DNA of 62,000 bases from Lineus longissimus. Lineage: Eukaryota > Nemertea > Pilidiophora > Heteronemertea > Lineidae. Location: NCBI RefSeq assembly GCF_910592395.1, contig NC_088308.1:14647501-14709500 (forward strand), in the 5' to 3' direction. Below, piece after piece: positions 17,415 through 29,948 of this stretch. Within the stretch, counting starts at the first letter, position 1, and each line of letters starts with the position of its first letter. Under the pieces are notes generated by a model. That model made no database searches. It worked only from the letters and a program-made list of their open reading frames with translations, and had not been told where the DNA came from. The position numbers and the translations under genes are program-made.

Positions 17415-17641
17415 TTTTGCGGACTCCAGCTTGATATTGTCGGAGCGAATTCAAAGAGACTGGACAACATGGGTTCCTTTTGCTGAGTCACTTTATTTAT
17501 TCATACTACACATAAGCAAGCATGTATACTACACATAAGCAAGCATGTATACCACAAGTTACAAACTTAGTATAGGTGGCAGCACCAATCAAGTCAGCTA
17601 TAGTTTGTTCCGAAATAAGAACCACACTAAAGTCTACAACA
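17415..17641 (-). repeat. 3' LTR of BEL/Pao element
   Basis: In element orientation it starts TGTTGTAGAC and ends GTCCGCAAAA. It holds AATAAATAAAG (poly-A signal like) and a 22-bp tandem duplication (TACTACACATAAGCAAGC unit) at about 17505-17550. It looks identical to the copy at 27262-27488. Confidence 0.95.
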
Positions 17642-17655
17642 TTCTCCCCCCATTG
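17642..17655 (-). promoter_or_regulatory. Polypurine tract of BEL/Pao element
   Basis: The minus strand reads ATGGGGGGAGAA directly before the 3' LTR, the expected primer site for second-strand synthesis. Confidence 0.8.
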
Positions 17656-18494
17656 GAGGATCCAATACTTTCATCTTTGCTTAATATACATTTATGGCAC
17701 TCTTTGCAAGGATAATATAAATTTCAGTATTGACGGACATTACTAATTAACATTTAAACACTTAAACAACTAAACTAAACACTTAACTTTAACTCAAAAA
17801 ATTTCTGAATTACTGAACTTAGCTTAACTTCTGATTTGTCATTGTCAAATGCAATGTCAATCCGGACTTATACAGTACATCTTACTTCATTTATTCTTTT
17901 GATTCTGTGCTTACAACTGTTGGGAGAGCTATGCTTGTTTCACTTATACATCTTGTGCCATTACACATGGACTTATTTACTTCGGTAACACATACCTTTT
18001 AACAGATTTGATGAAGTCTACATGTTTCTTCTGTTCATCAATCAAAGATAGTGTACTTTTTTAACATTTCCTAATTTTACACACAATTATACTTCTATGG
18101 TTGTCTGAGAGACAAACACTCAATATCTTATACTACAATAGAACTACTATTTCTTTAAAACATTGCAGTGTACTTAAATCTTCATACTGTTTTAAACAAC
18201 TTTTCCCAGATTCTATACACACCAACATATGGCATCAACATTACCTACAGATAACATACTTACAGACAACTAAATTCACAAACAGTGTAAACCAATTTGA
18301 ACAAACACAGTGTAAACTTTTTTTGTGTTTTGTACCGATTACTCAGACTAACAAATTTCATCACACATTTAACCTGAAGCCCAATTCACAGTCATGAAAG
18401 TTTATCACACAGCGACACAAATAGTTCTTTTATCACAGTACATGTGGATTATAACGCATCTCATAGACACATCTTTAGAGTAAATCACCCATGT
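17656..18494 (-). other. Long 3' untranslated region of BEL/Pao element
   Basis: About 840 bp of A/T- and C-rich sequence between the pol stop and the polypurine tract, without a supported gene. No envelope-like ORF is seen. Confidence 0.6.
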
Positions 18495-19320
18495 CTACAC
18501 ATCCAATCTCTTTTTGGGTTTGATCACTCTCCCCAGACGTGTCTTCACAGCCTTGTCTTTTAGTTGGTTACTGGTATTATGAGTGCTCTGTGCACCAGTT
18601 GCTGTGTCAGTTTTCCCTGCCTTACCCTGACCTGTATTAGAATGAACTGATGGAGCAGTCTTTTTTTGAACTACTGCTAATGGGGTAATGTTTTTACTGT
18701 CTCCATCTTGTTCAGCCTGTACATGCACTTCAAGATCATGCAGTCTCTGTACTGACCTCACAACAGTACCACCTTTGGTTTTCAACTCAACACTTCTGAC
18801 CAAACCATCTCTTCCTGGGAAGAGTTTAGTGACCACTCCAATAGGCCACTGCATCCTAGGGGTGTTGTCTTCCTTAATCAGAACCATATGACCTATGTCT
18901 AAACTGCCTTTTACCTGATGTTTGTTGACAGTCGGTGGGAGATTGCGCACATAATCTTTGGACCAAACTGACCAAAACAGGTCAATTTGTCTCTGACGTA
19001 TCAATTGACTTTCAGTGAGAATTTCCTGAGAGATGACCCTTTCATCCTCAGACACAGCAGTTTGGTAGCTAGTGTGTTTGCCCAACAGAAAATGAGATGG
19101 AGTCAGAGGTCTGATACCATCTACTTGATCACCCACGAAAGTCAGAGGTCTGTCATTGATACATGCCTCAATCTCACATAGACTGGTTTCTAGTTCTGTC
19201 CTGGTTATACATCGATTACCAACTGTTTTCTTCAATGCCTTTTTTACAGATTGGACGAGACGTTCCCACCATCCTCCCCACCAGGGAGAACGCGGAACAA
19301 TGTACTTCCACTTGATACCA
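18495..19320 (-). pseudogene. BEL/Pao integrase C-terminal part, separated by transposon insertion
   Basis: This is the downstream portion of the gag-pol frame. It has PRSPWWGGWWERLVQ with the third catalytic Glu of the DDE integrase, the BEL hallmark LTPSHFLLG, then a C-terminal DNA-binding domain (MQWPIGVVTKLFPGRDGLVR). The frame stays open upstream into the inserted element and meets the N-terminal part beyond it. The coding region is otherwise intact to its stop at 18495. Confidence 0.9.
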
Positions 19321-19322
19321 CT

Positions 19323-21736
19323 CCCCTGCGAAATTCGACTGGAAATTGTCGGCAAAAGCCGGCAATTTCCACCTAATTCCAAACTATTTTTCCTTGCCAG
19401 GAGGCTGGAATTAGCTGGAAATTCCAGAAAATGTCAGGGCTGGAGTTTGGCGGTATTTTGGTAAATGGCAGTGCCAGAAAATGCCAGCTCTGGAAAAAGC
19501 TGGCATAACCTGGCATTAGCTGGAACCTTTAAATTTCCAGAGCTGGAATTAGGTGGAAAAATCTTGACCCAGGCCTTCCAGCTGATTACCAATGTCAGGG
19601 CTGTCATTTATTGGAAATAGCTGGCATTAGTTGACATTAGCTGGAAATTACAAATTCAGCATGCAACGAGGAATGTCAGGGCTGTCATTTATTGGAAATA
19701 GCTGGCATTAGTTGACATTAGCTGGAAATTTAATATTGAGTATGTGACCTGCTCTACGTTTGAATCGATCAGAGCACTGCACACTAATAAACAGGCGTTT
19801 TTTGTCACTCAACAGTGACTATGATTAGAATCGTTGTGATATGCAACAAGAAGATCACTTGTCGTGGAGTAAAACCAATAATCGTTTAGTTTTGACTTTG
19901 CTGATTGCAATCTTGTCACACGCACCTGCGATTATCACCACAGACAGGCAATTTTTCACATGCAAACATGATTGCATGTTGATTTTGCTTGATCCCAGGC
20001 CGTGCGATTTCCAATTCTAATTCAATTTTGATGGCATCTGCAATTATAACTGCAAACAAGCAATTTCTGTCACACAGAAATATGATTAAAGGTTGCAGGT
20101 TGATTTTGCTTCCAACAGAGGTTGCTAGGATGACCAGTTCTTGTTGCGGGCACCTGAAATTATCTATGCAAACAAGTGATTTATGTCACTTGCAAACATG
20201 ATTGCTGTGGCATTATCAAGTTTTGAGCATATGCCACTGACCTAATCCCTTAGTTTTCTGACACAATCTTGTCACACTGTTATAATGTAAATATCATTCT
20301 TGGTGTGTGTTGACCTGTGGACTTACACGAGCATAAGAGGCCCTATCATATAAAACGTAAGATTATTGCTTCACTGAGGCTCCTTACAGACACCTCTGCC
20401 AGGCGGACACTTCCCCATTGCAGATGGTTTAAGTTGCCACATGACCTGGGTTGGAGTGCTCGTCAATGCCGACTGGCGTCGTCAGGGCTCAATGCCCATC
20501 CTGGAGACAGCACGTCATTTACATCATAGCTAATTGTGATCAGTTGATACGATGACGTCATTGACAATCACTGACAGGAAAATTTTGCCTCTCGTTAAAT
20601 AATAAAGATAGTGCAAAGTATTCACATTGTAATATTAGGCTCGTAAGTTTGAGGATCATGGATTGACCAGATTGGTGTGAATTGCCCCAGGGCCCATGGA
20701 ACATATGTAGGCCTATACCAATTTTAAGTCCAGACTTTACGAAACGTGCCGCGCTAACAATACGGCCGCCACCGACGATGGACGCCACATCATCGCATAG
20801 GCTCACAAGGAGAGCCAAATAAAAAAGAGGTGCCGTTTTAACTGGATACCGTGACATCAACATGATGTTAACCACACATAGCACACTCTGTCACTTTGAT
20901 GTCTGGAGGGCAGGGTTACAGACGGGGACTGACGTCCAAAATGGATGTCCAAATAACATCACTGCACGACCTTGAAAAGAATGATGGAGCAAGCCGACTG
21001 TTGATTGACTCCATCACTTACATGAGTCATGAGCTGTGGACATCTCCCATGCAAAATCTTACAGTTATGATACCGTCCGGGTCTACGATCATGCATACAA
21101 TAATACAGGCTTACTACAGCACATACACTGATTCAGGCTTCATCATATGCTAAAAAAAGAACCTCAAGGCCTGTCCAGATTACCCTTTTTGCATTCATTT
21201 GAATCCTTATGTGTTCCAATTCAATTTGTGTAAACTTTGGATATCTTGATATCGAATTCGGGGTAAAAATCAAGAAATAAGAAGAGCTCCCACATGATTT
21301 CTTTGTTTGACTTGAAAATTCAAACCTACCAGTTCCTGTCTGAGGTGTAATGCATCATGGGATAGGTCAGGTGATAAGACCACATGATAGAATTGCATAA
21401 CATAATAGCAATTTGCATAATGCCAGCAAATGCCAGCTTTTTCCAACAATTGTCAGAAACATCGAATTTGAAATTTCCAGCTAATTCCAGCTCTGACAAT
21501 CTCATAGTAAAGTGACAGAGATTTCCAGCGCTGGAACTTTTACGAAAAGTAAAGTTCCAGAAAATGCCAAGAATTTCCACCCCATGGATAAAGTTCCAGT
21601 TTTTGTCAGCTTTTGCCAGCTATAACTTTTCGATGAAACTCTCTAAATTCAAAGTGTCAGCTTATTCCAGCCAAGAGCTGGAAATTCCAGCTATTTCCAA
21701 CAAAATCCACCTAAGGTAAAATTCATTTCGCAGGGG
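19323..21736. mobile_element. 2.4-kb non-autonomous DNA transposon inserted in BEL integrase
   Basis: Terminal inverted repeat CCCCTGCGAAAT (19323-19334, mirrored 21725-21736), with a 2-bp CT duplication on each side. Both ends (about 19335-19740 and 21415-21720) are packed with variants of the palindromic word GCTGGAAATTCCAGC, dozens of GGAA/TTCC half-words spaced closely. Such subterminal arrays are typical transposase binding sites. An 82-bp unit is tandemly doubled at about 19590-19731. The middle (19850-20220) has three diverged ~110-bp repeats. No transposase is seen. The superfamily is unassigned. Confidence 0.85.
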
Positions 21737-21738
21737 CT

Positions 21739-24700
21739 GGAACCTGATAACTTGGCTAACATTTTTTCAGTGGCTTTGAAAGTTTTAGCATTGTCTGAGT
21801 AGAGGATAGTGGGACATCCACGTCGAGACATGAATCTTCTCAAAGCTAACACACAGTCATCACGACTTAATGATGCTGTCAACTCAAGATGTATCGCTCT
21901 AACCACTCCACATGTAAATAACAGTATGTGAAACTTGTGACCTGGAAAGTCTAGACAATACACCGGCCCAGCAAAATCTAGGCCCGTCACTGAGAAAACA
22001 GGGGCTTCATGTACCCTCAATTCTGGTAAAGGGGCAGCAACTTGGTTGCAAGCTAATGCATCTACTCTTTGATGCCTAACACAAGATCTTTTGACCGCTT
22101 TGGCCAAATGTCTGAGTCCTATAACCCAGTAGTTGTCTCTGATGGTCGTAATCATGGCCTCTACACCCGCATGTTTTGCCCTGAAATGTTCAGACCTGAT
22201 AAGAAGTGTGGCAAACCTGCCCTTGGGCACGATGACTGGATGTTTTTCAGCATATGTCAGCTGAGAGTTTTCTAACCTACCACCAATCCTAACTAACCCA
22301 TCTTTTCCAATGGCTGGATTTAACTTTAACAATGGTGATGATTTTCCTACAGACTTTCCCTGTTTCAGGGCTTCAATCTCAGCACTATATGCCACACTCA
22401 GCACGTGTTTCAACAATATCTGTTTTGCCGTTGCACACTCTTGTAAGGACAATTTTCTAGAGACATGTTGCTTTGTTTTATCCATGTTTTGGAGTACTCT
22501 CACGACCCAAGCAGTGATTCTAATTGCTTTCTCAAGTGTACCCCATCTCTCAACGTTGAGAACAATTTCTGGCAACCACACTCTAGCTACATTTACAATG
22601 GCCACAGTTTCTGGCTGAAGGAACCGCTCTACCTGATCAAACATCACTTTGTCTTTGCCCAGTACTAATGATCCAGCTAGCCAACTAGGTCCCGCCGACC
22701 ACTGTTTGGAGGAGACCAATTCTCCTGCAAGAACACCTCTAGTCATGATATCTGCTGGGTTCCCTCTACCAGGGCAGTGAGACCACTGTTCAACATCTGT
22801 CAGTTCTTGAATTTCAAGAACTCGGTTAGCAACGAAAGTTTTCCAACGAGAATGTTTACCTTTAATCCAACCTAGAGCTACAGTAGAGTCTGTCCAATAC
22901 CTACACATTGTGTCAGATGGAAGTTTCAAGGCTTTCAGCACGAAGCTGACCACACGAGCACACAACAGAGCACCAAGCAATTCTAATCTTGGGAGTGAAA
23001 CCTTTTTTACTGGTGTAACTCTAGCCCTGGATGTGACTAGTGAAACATCATAGCTGCCATCTGAACAGGGAATGCGCAGGTATACCACAGCTCCGTAACC
23101 TTGTTCTGAGGCATCACCAAACCCATGAACCTCAACTCCAGTCAAATTTGACCACAATGACAAGCCGTAGCGTCTTGGAATTCTCCACTGTTGTACCTCA
23201 GTCAAAGCTTGCACCCATCTCATAAACCTATCATGAAGTGGGGCTGGAACATTGTCATCCCAATCCAGTTTCAACAACCATATTTCTTGCAACAAAATTT
23301 TGAGATACATGATGTAGGGTGACAAGAAACCAAACGGGTCAAACAACCTCGCTATGAAGCTCAAAACAACTCTTTTGGTTGTGACAATCTGTGTAGGGAT
23401 GTCCACTCCATCAAATGCAAAACAGTCTTCTGTTTTCAACCACTTCAACCCAAGTATCTTTGTTGATACAGTACCAGAGTGAGAATCAAACTCATGTATG
23501 AACATGTCTTTGATTACCTCATTGTTAGAGTTGCACTTTGCCAATGACAGACTACCTTCTTTTAGAATCTTTTGACCATTACGAAACAACTCACAAGTCT
23601 CATCTTCATAATCAGCCCCAGTGATCCAATCATCAACATACAAATTTTCCTTCAGTTCCTCGACAGCAGTAGAGGTTTCAGAATCAGAGTACTGAGACAG
23701 ATGGTGGCGGATGGTGGCATTTAAGAGAAATGGACTGACTGTATTGCCACTTGGGACACGCAAGAATTTCATCACCCTATCTTTCCCATCTTTTGTCCAC
23801 AGGAAGTGATGGACATCCTGATCTTCCTTGTTGACGGCAATCTGTAGGAAAGCTTTGGTGATGTCACTGGTCATCGCCACCCGCCATCGTCTGAATCTGA
23901 TTAGAATGTCTAATAGACCTGGCAACAAGTTGGGTCCTGACTCAATGCAATCATTCAGTGACACTCCGTTAGCCCCCTTAGCTGAGGCGTCAAACACAGG
24001 TCGAATTTTGGTAGTCAACTTTGACTCTTTTATGACTGGGAAATGGGGTAGATAAAATACGGGGCGCTCATCATTTGGTACAATTTCTGTCGGAGGTACT
24101 TCCTGAACGATTCCAAGAGTCTCTAGTTCGACCAAGGCTTCATCATACCGACCCCTTAACACTGGGTTCTTAGAGAGTTTACAGTTTAAACTTTGTAACC
24201 GGCCTTCTGCCAAATTTCTATTATTCAGCAGCGATGGCTTAGCACCTTCTTTCCATGGAAGTCTAACTACATACCTATCATCTTTGAACTCAACCGTTTC
24301 AGTGAATTGTTTCATGATTATCATATCTGTTCCAAGACTCGACTCTCCGTTATCGGTCACACCAATGGACTCTAGGTCCCAAAACTTGGAGAGCGTCGCG
24401 TCTGGAATATCTGACAAAATCAGTAAATTATGACTAACACTAACATGACTGACCATAGCAGTTGACTGGCTTGGTGTCTCACTCAGACCATTTGAGTAAG
24501 ACCCAGACAATACCCACCCAAAGATGGTGTCTTGAGCTACAAGACCAGTGGTGACCTGTATGAAACCCTGTTTAACAAATTTCCAATACATGTCAAGGCC
24601 AATCAAGATGTCAACTGTGACTTTTTTATCCGTGTTGTAGTCATCTGCTATGTTCAGATGACCAAGTGATTTCAATAAGTGGTTTGGTACCCTTGGTCGT

Positions 24701-26364
24701 TCCATAGGTGGACTAATCGCTTTCACTTTGACAACATTAAGTGATCTTGTGACACCGTCATTTGCCTGCATATCCAGGCTGTATACATTATGTACCTTAC
24801 TGGCTGATGAAGAACTTGCACCAAAGGCTGCAAAGGACATGTTTTTGGCAGTCACCCACTTAGGACCGATTTTCTCTACAAATTCAGAACAAACACATGA
24901 GGTATCAGACCCAGAGTCGAACATAACAGTTGCTTCAGCTGAACCCCTCTCGCCTTTAACGAGGACGCGGGCAACCTGGGGTACAGTCAAAACCCCCGCG
25001 GTAGAACAGGACACACCTACATGCGATGTGACCGGTTTCATGGAGTTCCGATCTGCAGCCCCAGACTGACCTGAATTGGAGGGATTCTTCTGAGCAGCTC
25101 TCCTACTCGGATCACACAGAAGTTCATTGTGCTTGCCTTTGCAAGCCCTACATCTGGTCATGCAACTTCTTGCCAGGTGACCTCTCAAAAGGCAGCGAAA
25201 ACACGCTCCACTGTCCTTGATCAACTTGTGGCGTTCACTAAGCGATATTTTCTTCACATCCCAGCATTTATCAGACGGATGTTTTTTGGAACAAAACACA
25301 CAGTTGTTACTGTCACTATTCGAATTCTCCCCACTGCTGAACATTGCTGAGGCAGTAGGAACTCGTTGCTTAACTGTCTGCTTGCTCAACGAAGGCGATG
25401 CACATGCACTCGGTTGTGCTGATAAATTCATGTCTTTGAATGTCTCTGCTCGTTCACGACGTTGAATTTCCAATTTAAGAAATTCCAAAAGACCAATCAA
25501 GTCGCTCTCTTTCCCAGCACCATTTCGAGCCCACTCCATTCTGATATCATTGGGCAGTCTAGACAAGATGAGTGGCGTGAGAAACAGACCATACGTTCCC
25601 CCATTGACACCGAGGGACTCCAAATTTCTAACATGTGTCTGTATTGTGTCCTGTAGGGACCACAAACCTCGAACAGTCGGAGACGGTAGCGAAACATTCA
25701 GCAAGGCTTGGATATGGGAAAATATCAGTCGATCCCTATTGCCAAATCGCTCCCTCAGGAGCTCGATAGCAGCACTATAGTTATCTTTTGTGATGCTCAG
25801 ACCTGTCACCACTGACTTCGCCTCCCCCTCTAGAAGAGAGGTCAGGTATGCGAATTTTGTTACGACAGGAATGTCTCTATTGTCATGTACTATTGTCACA
25901 AACTTTTCATAGAATGCCTGCCATTCTGTCAGCACTCCAGAGAAACGTGGTAGTTCCAACTTAGGTAGTTTTGCCTGACAGGAACTCACAGTTTTAACTA
26001 CTTTTGTACTCGCACCAACACTAGGCTCCTTTTTATGCACGTGTGCTTCTAAAAGTTCCTGTGCTGTACGGTACGACTTCTTAACTGCGTCCCGCCACGC
26101 ACCGTGCGAATCGATCTCAGCTGCCAATTCTTTTTCATCTAATTCACACTCTATTTCTGTTTGAATATTGTCCACTTTTCTTAAAAACTGCTCAAACTCT
26201 TTCATGTCCTCCTTTAATCTGCACAGGTTTACTGGTACCTCACTCAAAGTTTGGTCAATCGCCATCTTGGTTCGGGTGCACCAGCCTTTACGTGCCGCTC
26301 TAGACTTTTTCAATCTCTTTATACTGTCCTCATCCGGCATCTTCAGTTTTAAAATGTGACTCAA
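21739..26364 (-). pseudogene. BEL/Pao gag-pol polyprotein, N-terminal 1540 residues
   Basis: Gag: coiled-coil start, DUF1759-like region about residues 135-300, three zinc-knuckle-like Cys/His clusters about 355-420. Protease DSGSD near 483. Reverse transcriptase about 740-960 with KIRPVFDAS, SDITKAFLQI and catalytic YVDD near 909. RNase H with FGDASEQGYG. Integrase zinc domain and catalytic DFAGP and YSDNAKTF. The zinc domain has CVRH where CxxC is usual, so it may be altered. The frame is uninterrupted from ATG 26364 until it runs into the inserted transposon, where it ends after a few foreign codons. The catalytic Glu lies on the far side (18495-19320). Recently inactivated by that insertion. 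Confidence 0.93.
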
Positions 26365-26387
26365 ATGGTTTACAATATACTTATCTA

Positions 26388-27214
26388 TGGCAAGCCAAAG
26401 CGGAATTTATTCAAGACCGTGGAATTACTATTCAAGAAGTTAAATATATGTTCAAGACCAAAATATGTTCAATCCTGAATCAATTATTGTCAACCTTGAA
26501 TCAAATATTGTCAACCTTGAATCAAATATTGTCAACCTTGAACAAAATATATTCAACCTTGAACAAAATATATTCAAGACTCACGTGACCATATTCAAGA
26601 CGCACGTGACCACAAAAATTGATGACGTAGTTGCTCATGTTTTGATGCTTTACGGACTTTCCCGAACCCGCGTCCGGACTTTCCCGAACCCATGGTACTT
26701 GTGTTGCGTTTCGGAGCTCGAATTGGTCGCACGAGGTTTTGACACATGGTTGTACACGTACCTAGCCGCCTACACCTGACATGTACTGTAATCCTACACA
26801 TCATGACATGGATGCCGAGTGAATGTCAGAGTCGATACATGTTTCACATACATATCAGGCAAATTATAGGTTCAAAATGCGCAATGCCTGTCGTGAAACA
26901 GAACACATCGGAAGTACCACAGATTCTACGCTCTACGTCATCAATTTTGTGGTCACGTGCGTCTTGAATATGGTCACGTGAGTCTTGAATATATTTTGTT
27001 CAAGGTTGAATATATTTTGTTCAAGGTTGGACATATTTTATTCAAGGTTGAACATATTTTATTCAAGGTTGAACATATTTTATTCAAGGTTGAAAACATT
27101 TGATTCAAGGTTGAACATATTTTAGTCTTGAACATATATTTCCTTCTTGAACTTATATTTAACTTCTTGAATGGTAATTCTAAAGTCTTGAATAAATTCC
27201 GCTTTGGCTTGCCA
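26388..27214. mobile_element. 827-bp foldback transposon in BEL leader, 10-bp target duplication
   Basis: Ends start TGGCAAGCCAAAGCGGAATT and are mirrored on the right. The target duplication TACTTATCTA is perfect (26378-26387 and 27215-27224). The arms are about 240-280 bp, extend to GACGCACGTGACCACAAAA, and are largely built of tandem ~21-27-bp words (CAACCTTGAA / TTCAAGGTTG). No transposase is seen. Long arms with a 9-10 bp duplication fit Mutator-like or foldback elements. Confidence 0.85.
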
Positions 27215-27248
27215 TACTTATCTAAAGGTCCTTTATGTTCAAGTTAAA

Positions 27249-27260
27249 ATTTCGGCACCA
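27249..27260 (-). promoter_or_regulatory. tRNA primer-binding site of BEL/Pao element
   Basis: The minus strand reads TGGTGCCGAAAT beginning 1 nt inside the 5' LTR. The TGG matches the complement of a tRNA CCA end. I do not assign the tRNA. Confidence 0.75.
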
Positions 27261-27261
27261 A

Positions 27262-27488
27262 TTTTGCGGACTCCAGCTTGATATTGTCGGAGCGAATTCA
27301 AAGAGACTGGACAACATGGGTTCCTTTTGCTGAGTCACTTTATTTATTCATACTACACATAAGCAAGCATGTATACTACACATAAGCAAGCATGTATACC
27401 ACAAGTTACAAACTTAGTATAGGTGGCAGCACCAATCAAGTCAGCTATAGTTTGTTCCGAAATAAGAACCACACTAAAGTCTACAACA
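27262..27488 (-). repeat. 5' LTR of BEL/Pao element
   Basis: Copy of the LTR at 17415-17641, with no difference seen by eye. It is adjacent to the primer-binding site on its left and the CGTTA target duplication on its right. Confidence 0.95.
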
Positions 27489-27493
27489 CGTTA

Positions 27494-28435
27494 CGCAGCA
27501 ATGCTCATGTTTTTGGTTTGCAATCCTGTACTGTCTACACTGCGCTGTGCATGGCTGTGCTGTAGGCTGTAAAAAAGACAAAAACGATAGCCTAGCCCTA
27601 TAGTATAACTCAACAGGCCCTCATGATTCATTTGATGGACACCTTATTTGATAGTACCTCATCATTAAGTCCACTGGATCCTGTTCATCAAATATCTGCC
27701 GCACCAATAAAGTTCATTTTGTTAACCAACTCTTTATCTTCTTTTCTTGACATACAAAAAAGACCATCCCAAACATTTGGCTGCATCCACTTCATCAATG
27801 TCCAGACAACAGTCGGTTCATTTGACCATTGTAAAGCACCAGGCCCCCACCTCACAAAATACACTGTTATAATTATGTACCTTGTGTCCATGTGCATGTT
27901 ATTAGTTTCACCTACGCTGCATGAAGACAAGGACTCCACTCTTTGACGTCACCACACAACTCCTTGACGTCATCACACACCCCACTACTGCAACGGCAAT
28001 AGAAATGACTTTACGTCATAATAGCAGGGTGACGTCAACTCAGTACTTCAGCATGCACTGATATAGCAAGAAGGTCTTTCGCACCAGCACTTCTGCGTTG
28101 CCTCATAATAACAGGGTACCAACACACACTTGGCCCTTGCCTTCACCTATCCATTTCAGCTGAGCGCCAGGCCCTTGGGCCTCTTGTTGTTGCACCTTTT
28201 TGTCCATATTATGAGAGGATAATTCCGATGAATTTTTTTTTTTCAAATGGACAATTAACAAAGGTTAGTTTCATGTTACCTTTTTTCAAATCAAACGGCA
28301 TTTGGTGCTTAAAATTTGAAAGCTTTGGTGGTCAATTTTCCAAAAACGGTAAAAAAAATTTGAAACAGCTTCGATCAAAGTCGATTTTAATTATTTGTGG
28401 AGGTATAACGGCTCATCCACGTCGATAAACATATA
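27494..28435. other. Non-coding stretch, ends in a shared repeat terminus
   Basis: No supported gene. 28159-28189 repeats the AGCTGAGCGCCAGGCCCTTG..CTCTTGTT terminus seen at 16155-16185, in the same orientation, so the BEL insertion may sit in or between copies of that family. Confidence 0.45.
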
Positions 28436-28684
28436 GGGTGGAATTCAGCAAGGCATTTTATCTGTCGTTTAAGGGTTGTCCGCGTACAAATTTGCCTAAA
28501 CGCACGATCATTGCAGGCTTGAAGTTAGACAGCAATTCACAACATGTGATCATCTCGCGTGCGGACAACGGGCGTTTTTCCGAACAAAAGAAAACTTAAA
28601 CGGCCGTGAGGGTATGTTTATCTCTGCGTCTAAGGCATTGGTTGTTGGAATACCTCGGCCATTCGAAGAAAGTTACTGTCAGGA

Positions 28685-29856
28685 ATGGACGGCATTCTCG
28701 ATTTCTTTGAGCTGGCGCAGGAGGAGGCGGATGAAGAACAACAGGTGGCCCCTCCTCGTGCGGAGAGAGTTTACGAGCAACGGGTAGACCCTCTAACCAA
28801 ATATGATGACAGAAAATTCGTAGAGAGATACAGGATTTCAAAGGACAGTTTCTGATGGCTTGTTGGTGTGCTACAGGATGACCTATTGCACGAAACGGAC
28901 CAGAATCGTGCTCTGACCCCGGCACAGCAACTGTCCGTGGCCTTACGTTTTTATGCGAGGGCATCATTCCAGATTGACATAGGCGACATGTGTGGAGTAT
29001 CACAGGCGACCGTCTGTCGGGCTGTTCATCGGGTTACAGCAGTAATTTGCGCCCGGAAAGGGAATTTCATCCATTTCCCGGCCACACCTGAAGAACGAAG
29101 GGCAGCCGCTGAAGGATTTTACCAGATCTCTGAATTTCCCGGAGTAGTAGGTGCAATAGATGGGAATCATGTGGCAATCTGTCATCCCAACGGCAACCGG
29201 GCATTACGTTTTATGTGCAGAAAGGGATATTACAGTATAAACTGCCAACTTACGGTTGACCATGAGCTGCTATTTACCAACGTTGTAGCAAGATGGTATG
29301 GATTGGCGCATGACTCCAGGATATTCCAGGAATCCGAGTTATTTCGTAAATTCCGGACGAGAGAAAATCAAGGGATTCTTCTAGGTGATTCGGCTTACGC
29401 TTGCCGGACGTTTATGCTGACCCCAGTACGCAACCCAAGGACACCAGCAGAACATCGCTACAACAATGCTCAGAGGCGCACCAGGGGAGTTATTGAAAGA
29501 GCATTTGGCATCTGGAAAAAGAGGTTCCCCTGTGTATCTAAGGGAATGCACTTGAGATGTTCTGTGAGTATTTCTTCTTTGCCCCTATACAATCGACGAA
29601 AAATAACACTACAGTTACTGTAGTAGTCACCAGATAAGTGTATTTTCTTTACTTTCAGTTGGCCCATAATATGGCAATAATAGTTGCAACCGCCTGCTTA
29701 CACAATCTAGCAATGAGGAGGAATGATCCGTTACCGGAACCAGATCAAGACCTTCCTAGACGTAACTATGAGGAACCAGAACGGCCTATCAACCGGATAG
29801 AGGCTGATCTGAGGGGCAACCTATTCAGACAAAGATTCATTACGGAACATTTCTAG
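28685..29856 (+). pseudogene. Harbinger transposase, two exons, one internal TGA
   Basis: Exon 1 starts at ATG 28685 (MDGILDFFEL). It runs in one frame to 29563 except for TGA at 28853-28855, just after KDSF. It includes a helix-turn-helix (LSVALRFYARASF.. SQATVCRAVHRV), then the DDE_Tnp_4-type core: GAIDGNHV, WYGLAHDSR, GDSAY, ERAFGIWKKRF. The intron 29564-29658 (GTGAGT..TTTCAG, 95 bp) joins to exon 2 (LAHNMAIIVATACLHN, stop at 29856). This is the HARBI1-like family fold. The TGA could derive from CGA or TGG. Apart from it the gene looks intact. Confidence 0.88.
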
Positions 29857-29948
29857 TAAGTGAAACAAAGACTTGAATTAACAACTTTTCATTTTATTCA
29901 GTACAGTATCTAATAATACATGTACTTAAAGATCCAAACCTTTCTTCT

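Larger units (their letters stand above)
17410..27493 (-). mobile_element. Complete BEL/Pao LTR retrotransposon with two nested insertions
   Basis: Two 227-bp LTRs (17415-17641 and 27262-27488) appear identical base for base. The element is flanked by the 5-bp target duplication CGTTA (17410-17414 and 27489-27493). It reads on the minus strand: 5' LTR, primer-binding site, gag-pol as a single frame, polypurine tract, 3' LTR. There is no envelope gene. Without the two inserted transposons (19323-21736 and 26388-27214) it would be about 6.8 kb, typical for BEL/Pao. Identical LTRs mean very recent insertion. Confidence 0.95.

Noticed and set aside
18101-18397. Envelope-like ORF downstream of BEL pol
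   Set aside because: 98-aa ORF on the strand opposite to the element, with no signal peptide or fusion-like features.
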